Assembly: GCF_938015785.1 (NCBI RefSeq)
Contig: NZ_CALLWC010000010.1
Span: forward strand, 37,074 to 101,073
Origin: an uncultured Campylobacter sp.
Lineage (GTDB): Bacteria; Campylobacterota; Campylobacteria; Campylobacterales; Campylobacteraceae
Reading direction: 5' to 3'
Length of the DNA stretch: 64,000 nt
Below are positions 1 to 8,365 of the stretch, in pieces. Under the pieces are notes generated by a model. It had not been told where the DNA came from, ran no database searches, and saw only the letters and a program-made list of their open reading frames with translations. The translations under genes were made by a program, and so were the position numbers. Every line of letters starts with the position of its first letter. The first letter of the stretch is position 1.

Positions 1-903
1 GCGTCGCCGAACAAGCGGTGAGATTGTTTATGCTCGGACGCGGCGCTAAATAGGGATTTTGGACTGAAATTTTAAGACGCGGATGTTAAAGCTTGCAGCG
101 GGTACGGCGCATACGGGTAGGGATACGGCGCGGCGACGACTCGCAACAGACAAGCACGACAAAGTGCGGCAGGAGGCGAGCATGGCAAAGAAGCTAAATT
201 TTATGCAGGATGGATTTGCGTGCTTTAAAGGCACGGCGCGATCTTGACGCAGATGCGGTGACGCGCAGCTTACAAGGCACAAAAATATACGCGAAGAAGC
301 AGGCGAGAGCCACAACGATGGACGTTGGTAAAACGGCGGCTTGCGGCAAGGATACGGGCTATGACGTGCATGCGCGGCAAGCAAATACTGCGCGCAGCTT
401 ACGACGGGCGGCAGAATTTCATCCGCCGCAGACCATGGTAGGCAGATAAAATTTTGCATTAAAGCGGAGCTTTTCCGAAATTCTAGCGCGTTTGAAATAC
501 GGGGTGATCGGATGAAAGGTAAGACAGTGGACGGCTCGACGGTGAAATAGCGGCGCGAAATTTTACGGCGCAAAAATTTATTTTACCGCGCGATACATAC
601 GCAAGGCGCGATCTAAAACTCATTTTCCAATCAAGCGGCTCGCGGACCCTCGCAATACATAACCTCAAGGCATGATTAAGACAGACAGAATTTTAAAATT
701 TATGCCGTATTCGTAGCCTATGAGATTTGCAACGTAAATTTAAAAGCAGTGATCCGCTTTATGAAATTCCTTTTCGAATTTCAGCTCATGATATGCCCCT
801 TTTGAGGCGAAAAAGGTCGCTCAATCGCAAAATCGCGCTTCTTGCAAAGATGGTGGCAGCGCGAAATTTCACTAAAATTTCATCTCTTAATTCGGCGCGC
901 GAT
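1..903. other. Gene-poor leading stretch, no convincing gene
   Basis: Nothing here looks like a recognisable protein apart from a possible gene tail at the left edge. Several frames stay open for 60-175 codons on both strands, but their translations are Arg/Ala/Ser-rich and resemble no family. The DNA carries scattered AAATTT, GAAATTT and AAATTTTA strings like other spacers in the window. No tRNA, stable RNA or strong terminator was seen. Confidence 0.6.
3..53 (+). CDS. Possible C-terminal tail of a gene entering from the left
   Basis: Frame 3 is open from the window edge to a TAG at 51-53 and reads VAEQAVRLFMLGRGAK. This is a plausible amphipathic C-terminus, while the other two plus frames close earlier or read as Arg-rich. 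The stretch is too short to name a family, and chance cannot be excluded. Confidence 0.25.
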   Translation, partial: VAEQAVRLFMLGRGAK

Positions 904-1710
904 TTATAAAATTTCGCCCTCGTCGCGCCCCGAAATCTGCGGCTTAGGCAGCGCCAGGCTCTTTGCGGTTTTGCTAAAAAGTATCAGATCCTCGGTGCTT
1001 TGCACGCTCCACGGCAGCCGCGAGAGCGCGGATTTGAAAATTTCAAAGCAGGAAATGGCGTCGCTAAATGCGCGGTGGTGGACGTTTTGCACGCCTAAAA
1101 GCTCTTTTAACGAGCCGAGCCCGTATCTTTGCGCCTCGATCGTGCGGCGCGCGAGCTCGACGGTGCAGAGCCTGCGATTTAAAAGCATCCCAAAGCCGCA
1201 TTTTTGCAGGCTCGCGTCGATGAAGCCGTAGTCAAATTTGACGTTGTGCGCCACAAAAACGCTATCGCCTAAAAACAACCTAAACCGCTCCAGTACGCTA
1301 GCTAGCGGCGGCGCGCCCACAAGATCGTCCGCGCAGATCCCCGTAAGCTCCGTGATATTTTCGGGCACGACGGGCGCGTAAACGAAGCTCTCGAAGCGGT
1401 CAAGCTCCTGCGTGCCGCGCGTTTTTATCGCGCCGATTTCGATGATCTGGCCGTTTGAGAGCCCGCCGTTCGTCTCTATATCTACGAAGCAAAAAATTTC
1501 ATCCGAAATATCCGTCTCGCGGGTTTTGAGCGTGATTTTGCCGTTGTCGAGTTTTATTATCTCTATGCCCAGCGCCCGCCACATCGAGAGGTCTTTTGGC
1601 TCGAAAAGCTCGGTAATCTCGGCAATGTCGCTTGCTTTTGAGATAAAATCGTAATAATTTATGCTCTTTTGAGCCAGCAAATTTATGAGATTTTCGATCT
1701 GACGCGTCAA
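904..1710 (-). CDS. dnaQ: DnaQ-like 3'-5' exonuclease (DNA polymerase III epsilon type)
   Basis: A DEDDh exonuclease that would proofread replication or trim 3' ends. Residues 1-65 form a helical N-terminal segment seen in epsilon-proteobacterial versions. The exonuclease domain begins with FVDIETNG (motif I, Asp and Glu ligands), continues with HNVKFDYGF (motif II) and ends with HHRAFSDA (motif III, catalytic His and Asp). At 268 residues it is in the usual range for the group. The start is a TTG preceded by an AGGGG-like site. It lies 21 bp downstream of rpe on the same strand, an rpe-dnaQ order also found in C. jejuni, so co-transcription is likely. I infer dnaQ rather than another DEDDh nuclease from this context. 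Confidence 0.88.
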   Translation of the reverse strand: MTRQIENLINLLAQKSINYYDFISKASDIAEITELFEPKDLSMWRALGIEIIKLDNGKITLKTRETDISDEIFCFVDIETNGGLSNGQIIEIGAIKTRGTQELDRFESFVYAPVVPENITELTGICADDLVGAPPLASVLERFRLFLGDSVFVAHNVKFDYGFIDASLQKCGFGMLLNRRLCTVELARRTIEAQRYGLGSLKELLGVQNVHHRAFSDAISCFEIFKSALSRLPWSVQSTEDLILFSKTAKSLALPKPQISGRDEGEIL

Positions 1711-1731
1711 AATTTTACCCCTGTGCCGCGC

Positions 1732-2373
1732 CTAAATTTTAAGCGCACGGATCGCCTCCGCGTAGTCGTTTGAAGAAAATATGTAATTGCCCGCTACCAC
1801 GACGTCGGCGCCCGCTTCGTCGATATCTGCAATATTCAGCCCGTTTACGCCACCGTCGACCTCGATGAGGCATTTTGCGCCTTTGCGATCGATCAGCTCG
1901 CGCAGCTGTTTAATTTTCTCAAGCGCCGAGGGGATAAATTTCTGCCCTCCAAAGCCAGGATTAACGCTCATTAAAAGCACCATATCGACCTCGCCCAAGA
2001 TAAACTCCAGCGCGCTAAGCGGAGTGTGCGGATTTAGCACTACCGCGGGCGAGACGCCGCTGCGACGTATATGATCTATGAGGCGCAGCGGATGGGTCTC
2101 CTCCTCGATGTGGAAGCTAAGAAATTTCGGCTTTAGCGGCAAAAAAAGATCAACGAAAAACGGCACGTTTTTGACCATCAGATGGATGTCTAAAGGCTTG
2201 CTGCTCGCCTTTGCCGCGGCGCTTACTACGAGCGGTCCAATCGTGAGATTGGGCACGAAATGCCCGTCCATCACATCTACGTGAATGAGATCGGCGCCCG
2301 CTTCGCAGACTGCGCGAATTTCATCGCCTAAGCTGCCGAAATCCGCCGATAAAATGCTGGGTGCGACATACAT
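1732..2373 (-). CDS. rpe: Ribulose-phosphate 3-epimerase
   Basis: Interconverts ribulose 5-phosphate and xylulose 5-phosphate in the cytoplasmic pentose phosphate pathway. The 213-residue protein is a full-length TIM barrel. It shows the N-terminal APSILSADF motif, HVDVMDGHFVPN (metal His and catalytic Asp), DIHLMV, the MSVNPGFGGQKF phosphate loop, and EVDGGVN with the second catalytic Asp near the C-terminus. The ATG start is preceded by AAAGGAA. It is the first gene of a likely rpe-dnaQ unit and is divergent from rpmB; the 144-bp gap between them holds the rpmB promoter. Confidence 0.96.
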   Translation of the reverse strand: MYVAPSILSADFGSLGDEIRAVCEAGADLIHVDVMDGHFVPNLTIGPLVVSAAAKASSKPLDIHLMVKNVPFFVDLFLPLKPKFLSFHIEEETHPLRLIDHIRRSGVSPAVVLNPHTPLSALEFILGEVDMVLLMSVNPGFGGQKFIPSALEKIKQLRELIDRKGAKCLIEVDGGVNGLNIADIDEAGADVVVAGNYIFSSNDYAEAIRALKI

Positions 2374-2480
2374 TAAGATTCCTTTAAAATTTCAAGATTC
2401 GGAATTTTACTTAGTTTTGTCATAAATTTCGCTAAATTTAAACCGCGGCGGATTTTAAGCATAATTTGAAATTTTTTCGC

Positions 2481-2486
2481 TATAAT
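2481..2486 (+). promoter_or_regulatory. -10 element of the rpmB promoter
   Basis: TATAAT preceded by a T-rich run and GC (ATTTTTTCGCTATAATCGCC), 31 bp upstream of the rpmB start. The same layout, T-run then GCTATAATCGC, recurs at the hit gene (21391). It is the usual sigma-70 form in Campylobacter, where the -35 box is weak. Confidence 0.75.
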
Positions 2487-2517
2487 CGCCATTTATTTTA
2501 ATCATCAAGGATTTATT

Positions 2518-2709
2518 ATGGCAAGAAGATGCGCAATCACCGGCAAAGGTGCGATGGTAGGAAACAACGTCAGCCACGCAAATAACAGGACCAAAAAGAA
2601 ATTCCAGGTCAATCTACGCACCATCCGCGTTCAGCTAGAAGACGGCTCAACCAGACGAATCAAAGTAGCCGCCTCAACTCTACGAACTATGAAAAAACAA
2701 TCAAAATAA
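2518..2709 (+). CDS. rpmB: 50S ribosomal protein L28
   Basis: A small protein of the large ribosomal subunit. The 63-residue basic sequence opens with [11 protein letters not shown] and continues with [18 protein letters not shown], the signature of bacterial L28. It ends in a Lys/Arg-rich helix. This is full length for the family. The AAGG site upstream and a TATAAT promoter fit high expression. It precedes a K+ channel gene by 18 bp, so readthrough into that gene is likely. Confidence 0.97.
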   Translation: MARRCAITGKGAMVGNNVSHANNRTKKKFQVNLRTIRVQLEDGSTRRIKVAASTLRTMKKQSK

Positions 2710-2727
2710 CCTCTTAAAGAGGAATTT

Positions 2728-3858
2728 ATGTCTGTTTTGGACAAGATCAAGCGATTCCTCGACTGGTCCGGCTCGACTAAGCCGGACATCAACCTCTACA
2801 CAGAAATTTACGACCAGCTACGCCCTTTTCGCTTACCACTGATAACCATCGTGCTGATGATGCTAATCGGCACATTAGGCTATGTCTTTATAGCGGGCTT
2901 TTCACTCATAGACGCCTTTTATCAAGCAGGCATGACTTTCACGACGGTAGGTTTTACCGAAGTAGCGCCGATATCGCCCGCGGGTAGAATTTTTACCGTC
3001 TTATTTATCCTCATGGGCTTTGGAACCTTTTCGTTTTGCCTGGGCGTCGTCGTCGAGGTCATAAAAAACGGCAAACTTCAAAATTTACTTAGGGAGCAAC
3101 GAATGATCAACAACATCGCAAGGCTCAAAAACCACTACATTATATGTTATAACAACATCTACTGCGCCGAGCTTGCCAAGCAGTTTCGCGAAAATCATCT
3201 GCCTTTTGTCGTGATCGACCCCGATCCCGCTCTAGCCAAAATCGCCGAAGAAAACCGCTATCCATATTTCATCGTAGGCGAGCCGCACGTAGAAACTACA
3301 ATGCTAAAAGCGCATCTGTCATCTGCAAAATCCGTCATCACGCTAAGTCCAAATTTAGCCGATAATATCGCAATAATCTCGCTAGTGCGCCTATACGAAA
3401 AGGAGCTTGGTCGCATCACCCCCTACTTCATCATGGCAAATAGCGATGATGACAGCGACACCGAGAGGCTAAAAAAACTCGGCGCAAATTCTATCGTCTC
3501 ACCATCCAAGCTCGCCGCACAAAGGCTTTCGGCGATAAGCGTGCGCCCCGATATGGAGAACATTTTGGAGCGATTTTTGTATAAAAAAGACTCCCTCATC
3601 GATATCGAGGAGATCACGGTGCCCGATTTTTCGTGGATCCGCTTCAAGCGCCTAAAAGAAACTCGCTTGCGCGATTTTACAAACGCCGACGTCGTGGGAA
3701 TCAAAGAGCCCAACAGTCGCTTTATCCCGATGCCAGATGGCGACTACCTCATCGGTACTGGGGTGAAATTTTTAGTCATCGGCACGGCAGAGGGCATCCG
3801 CAACACCAAAAAGCTCATCCGCAGCAAATACAAGCCGCAGGAGATGAGATATGTTTAA
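2728..3858 (+). CDS. Potassium channel with RCK (TrkA-N-like) domain
   Basis: Likely a two-transmembrane inner-membrane K+ channel with a cytoplasmic regulator. Residues 1-35 are polar; a first hydrophobic helix (about 36-60) is followed by a pore loop reading TTVGFTEVAPIS and a second helix (about 90-115). The soluble part (about 125-376) resembles TrkA-N then TrkA-C. Two features are odd. The selectivity filter has TVGFTE where TVGFGE or TVGYGD is usual. The nucleotide-binding Gly-rich loop is replaced by IICYNNIYCAEL. Both may be lineage traits, or the RCK domain may no longer bind a dinucleotide. It ends overlapping argJ by 8 bp. Confidence 0.85.
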   Translation: MSVLDKIKRFLDWSGSTKPDINLYTEIYDQLRPFRLPLITIVLMMLIGTLGYVFIAGFSLIDAFYQAGMTFTTVGFTEVAPISPAGRIFTVLFILMGFGTFSFCLGVVVEVIKNGKLQNLLREQRMINNIARLKNHYIICYNNIYCAELAKQFRENHLPFVVIDPDPALAKIAEENRYPYFIVGEPHVETTMLKAHLSSAKSVITLSPNLADNIAIISLVRLYEKELGRITPYFIMANSDDDSDTERLKKLGANSIVSPSKLAAQRLSAISVRPDMENILERFLYKKDSLIDIEEITVPDFSWIRFKRLKETRLRDFTNADVVGIKEPNSRFIPMPDGDYLIGTGVKFLVIGTAEGIRNTKKLIRSKYKPQEMRYV

Positions 3859-5044
3859 AATAACTAAGCTTGAGGGCGGTTTGAAGAATGTCGAGGGTTT
3901 TTATTTTGACGGCGTAAATTCGGGCTTTAAAAAAGAGGGAAACGATCTGGGATTTATCCGCGCGGACGAACCCTTTGCCGTAAGCGCGATCTTTACGAGC
4001 AATAAATTTCAAGCCGCGCCGATTAGGCATTTCAAAAGGGCGCAAGAGCGCGCGGGCGGGGAGCTTAAAACAAATTTTATCCTCGTAAATTCTAAAAACG
4101 CAAACTCGATGACCGGGAAGCAAGGCATCGCAGACATCGATGAAATTTTTAGCGAGCTTGGTAAAAAGACCGCTCTGATAAACCCCGTTATGAGCTCCAC
4201 CGGCGTCATCGGATACCGCCTCAAAAAGGAAAAAATTATCGCCGCCGCGCAAAATTTTAACCTCTCGGCACGAAACTCGAACGCCCTAGCCACCGCCATT
4301 ATGACTACCGATACGATAAAAAAAGAGCTTGCATATGAAATTTCTTTAGAAAACGGCGAGAAATTTCACATCGCAGCCGTTTGCAAGGGTGCAGGCATGA
4401 TCAATCCTGCGCTTGCGACCATGCTCTGCTTCATTCTAACCGATGCAAAAATCCCGCGCGCGGATATGGACGAGCTGCTAAAAAAGGCAGCGGAGCAGAG
4501 TTTCAACACCGTAAGCGTCGACGGTGATACCTCCACCAACGATACGATTATGCTCTGCAGCAGCGCTAAATGCGCTTACGAAAAAGACGCCTTCGCCTCC
4601 GCGCTAAACGCCCTTACGCGCGAGCTTGCGCTAATGCTTGTAAAAGACGGCGAAGGCGCAAACAAGCTGGTGCGATTTAGAGTAAGCGGCGCCGCAAATG
4701 CTGGGGATGCCCGCACGGCGGCAAAGGCGCTAAGTAATTCGCCGCTTGTTAAAACGGCGATCTTCGGCGAAGATCCGAATTGGGGTCGCATAGCCTCGAC
4801 CATAGGCGCCTGCGGCATCGAATGCGACGAAGAAAAGCTGCGCATCAAATACGACGATGTGCTGCTTTATGACGCGCAAAATCGCGAGCTGGACGCCGCG
4901 CGCGAGGCTGCGGCTCACGCCGTGATGCAGCAAAAAAGCTTTACGATCTGGTGCGATTTGGGGCTCGGAGAGGGCGAGTTTAGCGCGTACGGCTGCGATC
5001 TTAGCTACGACTACGTAAAAATCAACGCCGACTATAGATCATAA
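3851..5044 (+). CDS. argJ: Glutamate N-acetyltransferase / amino-acid acetyltransferase (ArgJ)
   Basis: Transfers acetyl from N-acetylornithine to glutamate in cyclic arginine synthesis; many members also use acetyl-CoA. The 397 residues are full length. ArgJ cleaves itself before a nucleophilic Thr in the ATML motif; here GMINPALATMLCFILTDA places it at Thr190. SVDGDTSTNDT and the GEDPNWGR substrate-site motif follow in the beta chain. The start overlaps the channel gene by 8 bp. No other arg gene is nearby. Confidence 0.95.
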   Translation: MFKITKLEGGLKNVEGFYFDGVNSGFKKEGNDLGFIRADEPFAVSAIFTSNKFQAAPIRHFKRAQERAGGELKTNFILVNSKNANSMTGKQGIADIDEIFSELGKKTALINPVMSSTGVIGYRLKKEKIIAAAQNFNLSARNSNALATAIMTTDTIKKELAYEISLENGEKFHIAAVCKGAGMINPALATMLCFILTDAKIPRADMDELLKKAAEQSFNTVSVDGDTSTNDTIMLCSSAKCAYEKDAFASALNALTRELALMLVKDGEGANKLVRFRVSGAANAGDARTAAKALSNSPLVKTAIFGEDPNWGRIASTIGACGIECDEEKLRIKYDDVLLYDAQNRELDAAREAAAHAVMQQKSFTIWCDLGLGEGEFSAYGCDLSYDYVKINADYRS

Positions 5045-5100
5045 AGATTCACAGCTCGCTTCATAACCTAAAAATCTCGTCTCGAAAATAGCGAATAGCA

Positions 5101-5120
5101 GCAGGGCTTTAAAGCTCTGC
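5101..5120 (+). terminator. Hairpin downstream of argJ
   Basis: GCAGGGC-TTTAAA-GCTCTGC forms a 7-bp stem (one G-T pair) with a 6-nt loop 57 bp after the argJ stop, followed by TCTTAAAATTTTA rather than a clean T-run. It is a plausible weak terminator. Confidence 0.45.
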
Positions 5121-5258
5121 TCTTAAAATTTTATCATTTAAATTTGCCTGTTTTAAATTTTTAAAGGCTAAAAATTCTACCTCTTAAAATCTGGAATCTC
5201 ATGCGTGAAATTCAGTCTAAATTTGATAGCTGAAATTAGGTTTTAAGCGCTTTATTGA

Positions 5259-5264
5259 TATACT
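5259..5264 (+). promoter_or_regulatory. -10 element for the DUF465 gene
   Basis: TATACT within TTGATATACTTG, 27 bp before the start codon at 5292. The znuA promoter at 7403 has the same GATATACTT core. Confidence 0.6.
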
Positions 5265-5291
5265 TGAATAAATTTTTCAAAGGAGTAAGGC

Positions 5292-5522
5292 ATGTTTCAT
5301 GAATACAGAGATTTAATCACTGAGTTAAAAGGCAAAAACGCACGATTTGATTCGCTTTTTGAGAAACACGACGAGCTGGATCACAAGATCGCCGACGCGC
5401 AGGCCGGCAGAGTGCATATGAGCGATCTGGAGATCGATGCGATGAAGAAAGAAAAGCTTCGCATAAAAGATGAGCTAGGCAGCTTACTAGCGCAATATAA
5501 AGCCGAAAAGGCAGATAAATAA
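5292..5522 (+). CDS. DUF465 / YdcH-family small protein
   Basis: A 76-residue, highly charged, all-helical protein. The first part, MFHEYRDLITELKGKNARFDSLFEKHDELDHKI, and the later LKxEKLRIKDEL-type helix match the YdcH/DUF465 pattern of a short antiparallel coiled coil. The function of the family is not established. A strong AAGGAG site lies 6 bp before the ATG, and a TATACT box precedes it, so it is probably monocistronic and well expressed. Confidence 0.85.
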   Translation: MFHEYRDLITELKGKNARFDSLFEKHDELDHKIADAQAGRVHMSDLEIDAMKKEKLRIKDELGSLLAQYKAEKADK

Positions 5523-6393
5523 AGTTGCTTGCGGCGAAATTAAGATGCAGCAGAGTGCTAGCAAGGCTTATTTCGCCGCCAAGCTTTAATCCGCGTTTAG
5601 AATTTTCTAATCTCAATAAGTTTAACCGCTTAAATTTGCCGCGCGCGATAGAGATATTAAAACAGCGTGCCAAAACGAGTTAAAAATTTATACCACACGC
5701 TTTACCATATTGACACCGCTAAATAATTTTTACGCATCGGCTACATCACTGCATATACCAAACAATACGGTATTAGCGCAATCAAATATAATTCGTTACG
5801 GCTCTCTATCGCCCCTTCTGTTTCCGAAAATATCTCTTGCTGAATGCGGTTTTGCGCTACAGAGTAAATTAAAATTTACGCCGCATCACCTTGCAGCCTG
5901 GCTCTTAAATTTTACTTTGCAGTGAGTATTTTCTAGCAAATTTCAAATCTTGCGTTTTGCTTATTGCGGGCGCAGTACCTACTTTTAAAATTCCGCATTT
6001 CGCAGAAATCTAAAGTGGCGCTAGAATTTTAAATTCCCGTTCGCGCTAGCCGCGAAATTTCAAATTCGCAGACTCCGACCAAGCGCTAGTTTATGTTAGA
6101 GCTTGCTTTTTGGTAGCTCCACGGAATTTAGCCAAGCTTGTTTGTTTAGAACCCACTTCATTGAGCTTTAAAAATTTAGATTATTTCTTTGATCGTATCG
6201 GATAATGCCTACCGGCACGGAATTGCTCAAGCCACCCTATTTGCTATATGCGCAATTAAAAGCGGCGCTAACGCGGAATTAAATAGTATAAGTGAGATCT
6301 GTAAAAGGTGTGAAATTTAATCATAGAATTTTAAGCGCTAAGGATTTGCGATAGAATTTCGCCACGCAAATCAAATCCCAAAACTAACCTGGC
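5523..6393. other. 870-bp spacer without a supported gene
   Basis: The longest open frame (5710-5925, plus) has no convincing ribosome site and an unconvincing composition. The DNA is rich in AAATTT, GAATTT and AAATTCC strings. I found no tRNA, no SRP or RNase P RNA core and no repeat array. Confidence 0.6.
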
Positions 6394-6834
6394 CTACTCG
6401 AAAACCTTCGCTTCTAAGCCATGTAGCCTTTGCAAGCCGATATCGATATATTCGTTAAGCTTCTCATTATTTTCCAGCAATTTGTCGTAATAGCTCTTGG
6501 CTCTTTCTCTCGCGGTCGCATCGGGCTCGATATACTTTAGCCCGCTTTTGAAAAATCCTTTGGATTCCACAAAATAGATCGAGTGGATCTTCTCGCAGTG
6601 CGATAGCCCTGCTTCAGTGTAGTTTAAAATCGATTCGTACGCGATATTGCCTAACAGCTCCTGCAGCCTATTTGCGGGATTTTTGAAAAACTCGGCAAAC
6701 TCCTTATACGGCGTAAAAACCTGATCCAGGTTTTTCATCGCATCGCCGTAGATACCCTTTTTCAGGCGGAACATCGTCATCTCTTGAGAACTTACAAACT
6801 TCTCTATTGCTTTTATCGTATCGTTTTTATTCAC
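6394..6834 (-). CDS. Hypothetical helical protein, 146 aa
   Basis: I do not recognise this protein. It is soluble, charged and predicted all-helical, with no signal peptide or membrane segment; it contains NRLQELLGNIAYESILNYTEAG and ends in LQRLHGLEAKVFE. The ATG is preceded by AAAAGGGAAA, a good ribosome site, and codon use resembles its neighbours, so it is probably real. It lies downstream of the Fur-type regulator gene on the same strand with a 134-bp gap, so a link to metal response is possible but unproven. Confidence 0.7.
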   Translation of the reverse strand: MNKNDTIKAIEKFVSSQEMTMFRLKKGIYGDAMKNLDQVFTPYKEFAEFFKNPANRLQELLGNIAYESILNYTEAGLSHCEKIHSIYFVESKGFFKSGLKYIEPDATARERAKSYYDKLLENNEKLNEYIDIGLQRLHGLEAKVFE

Positions 6835-6968
6835 TAAATTTTCCCTTTTAAAATATGAAACGCTCGGATTATATCGTTTGTTTTATAAAAATCCGTTAAA
6901 AATCGGTTAAATTTTGCCCTAGCGTTTTAGCTAAATTTCCCTGAGCGCTTTTGATTAAATTTCCCGCC

Positions 6969-7322
6969 TCAGCCGCCGCACTTCTCGCACAATCCTCGCA
7001 CAAGCACACTTTTGACATTTTTTTGTGGCAAAGCTGGCATCGAAATCTCCTCCATTTTATGGCAGCTTTCGCAGATAAAATACGCTTTGGCGCCGTCGGT
7101 GAGCTCATAAAAGCTTTTATGATTATTTTCGCTGGTAATTATCAAATTTTTTTCTTCCAAAAGCGCTATATTGCGATATATCGTGGTTTTATTAGCACCC
7201 GTTTGTTCTACTAGTTCATCATAGCTTACCGGGCATTTTTTCTCGCTTAGGATCTGCACGATCTGCACTCTAAGTGCTGTAGGAGCGATATCGTGACTCG
7301 CTAAAAAATCTTTGGGATCCAT
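6969..7322 (-). CDS. Fur-family regulator, probably Zur-like
   Basis: A 117-residue Fur-superfamily repressor. The N-terminal winged helix contains TALRVQIVQILSEKKCPVSYDELV and the recognition-helix region ANKTTIYRNIALLEEKNLI. The C-terminal part has a CESC and a GLCEKC pair, which would form the structural Cys4 zinc site. It is shorter than Fur (about 150 aa) and lacks most of the His-rich dimerisation tail, a form common in Zur-like members. It is divergent from znuA across a 113-bp gap that holds a palindrome in the znuA promoter. From this context I infer zinc-dependent repression of the znuA operon. Confidence 0.85.
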   Translation of the reverse strand: MDPKDFLASHDIAPTALRVQIVQILSEKKCPVSYDELVEQTGANKTTIYRNIALLEEKNLIITSENNHKSFYELTDGAKAYFICESCHKMEEISMPALPQKNVKSVLVRGLCEKCGG

Positions 7323-7379
7323 TTTACGCCTTTTTTAAAATTTAAGCGATGATAGCGAAATTTAGATAAATTTATATTA

Positions 7380-7396
7380 AGTTGCAACTAAGTTGC
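7380..7396 (+). promoter_or_regulatory. Candidate Zur/Fur-type operator before znuA
   Basis: A perfect 10-bp palindrome AGTTGCAACT (7380-7389) is followed one base later by a repeated half-site AGTTGC (7391-7396). It sits in the -35 zone of the -10 box TATACT at 7403-7408 and in the gap between the divergent Fur-family gene and znuA, an ideal repressor position. Zur control is inferred from context. Confidence 0.55.
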
Positions 7397-7402
7397 TTTT
7401 GA

Positions 7403-7408
7403 TATACT
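7403..7408 (+). promoter_or_regulatory. -10 element of the znuA promoter
   Basis: TATACT in TTGATATACTTC, 27 bp before the znuA ATG (7436), immediately downstream of the AGTTGCAACT palindrome. Confidence 0.6.
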
Positions 7409-7435
7409 TCCGCAATTTTTTTGGAAAGGAATTTT

Positions 7436-8362
7436 ATGAAAAAGCTTGTTTTCACGCTTTTAGCAGCTAGTTGCGTAGCATTCGCCAAACCTACGGTCAC
7501 CACGACCATACTTCCTACGAAGTATTTTGTTGAACAGATCGCAGGTGATACTTTGCAGGTAAATACGATGGTCGGCAAAGGCGCTGATCCGCACACATAC
7601 GAGCCTAAGCCTTCGGAGATGAAAATGCTAGAAAATAGCGATCTGTATTTTGCAGTCGGTATAGAATTTGATGAAGTCTGGCTACCAAAGCTTGCCGCAT
7701 CGTATCCGAAGATGAAGATAATCCACACCGAAGATGGCATTACCAAAATGGCTATGGCAGAGCATCACCATCACGACGAACATGCTCATAGCGCGCATCA
7801 CGATGATCACGATCATGACGCGCACCATGAGCATGGTGACAAAGACCACGAGGCGCACGAGCACCATCATCATCACGACGGCTTAGACCCACATATCTGG
7901 CTAGATCCGCAGCTTGTAAAAATTCAAGCTAAAAATATTAAAGACGCGTTAACCAAACAGTATCCTAAGGATGCTAAAATTTATGAAGCAAATTTCGATA
8001 AATTTGCTAAAAAGCTTGATGAGCTAGACGCTTACGCAAAGCAGAAATTAGCGGGCGTCAAAGGAAAGAAATTTATGGTTTATCATCCGTCTTGGGGCTA
8101 TTTCGCGCACCGATACGATTTGGAGCAGATCGCAGTCGAAGTGGAGGGCAAAGAGCCTAAGCCTGCGGATTTAGCCGAGCTAATCGAGGAAGCCAAAGAG
8201 GAAAAGATCAAGGTGATTTTCGTCGCACCGCAGTTTTCCAAAAAGGCAGCGCAAACCATCGCCGCGCAAACGGGCGCAAAGGTAATGGAGATCGATCAGC
8301 TGCCGCTAGATTGGTACGAGACGATGAAAAAGACGATCGACGTTTTCGGAGAAAATTTGTAG
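7436..8362 (+). CDS. znuA: Zinc ABC transporter substrate-binding protein ZnuA
   Basis: A periplasmic cluster A-I metal-binding protein. A signal peptide covers the first 18-20 residues (MKKLVFTLLAASCVAFA). Metal ligands fit the family: His in GADPHTYEP, His in DPHIWLDP, His in YHPSWGYF and an acidic ligand in the C-terminal lobe. Between the first two lies a very His/Asp-rich loop (about residues 108-146, some 20 His), typical of zinc-specific members. I chose the ATG at 7436 over an in-frame TTG at 7421 because GGAAAGGAA sits 5 bp before the ATG and the signal peptide then starts correctly. No ZnuB or ZnuC follows; the next gene is a Zev-like permease. Confidence 0.93.
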   Translation: MKKLVFTLLAASCVAFAKPTVTTTILPTKYFVEQIAGDTLQVNTMVGKGADPHTYEPKPSEMKMLENSDLYFAVGIEFDEVWLPKLAASYPKMKIIHTEDGITKMAMAEHHHHDEHAHSAHHDDHDHDAHHEHGDKDHEAHEHHHHHDGLDPHIWLDPQLVKIQAKNIKDALTKQYPKDAKIYEANFDKFAKKLDELDAYAKQKLAGVKGKKFMVYHPSWGYFAHRYDLEQIAVEVEGKEPKPADLAELIEEAKEEKIKVIFVAPQFSKKAAQTIAAQTGAKVMEIDQLPLDWYETMKKTIDVFGENL

Positions 8363-8365
8363 TTG

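Noticed and set aside
46..573. 175-aa minus-strand open frame
   Set aside because: Arg/Ser/Cys-rich, no family resemblance, overlapping plus-strand frames equally open; fits spacer DNA.
5710..5925. 71-aa plus-strand open frame
   Set aside because: No ribosome site, weak composition and no neighbour link.
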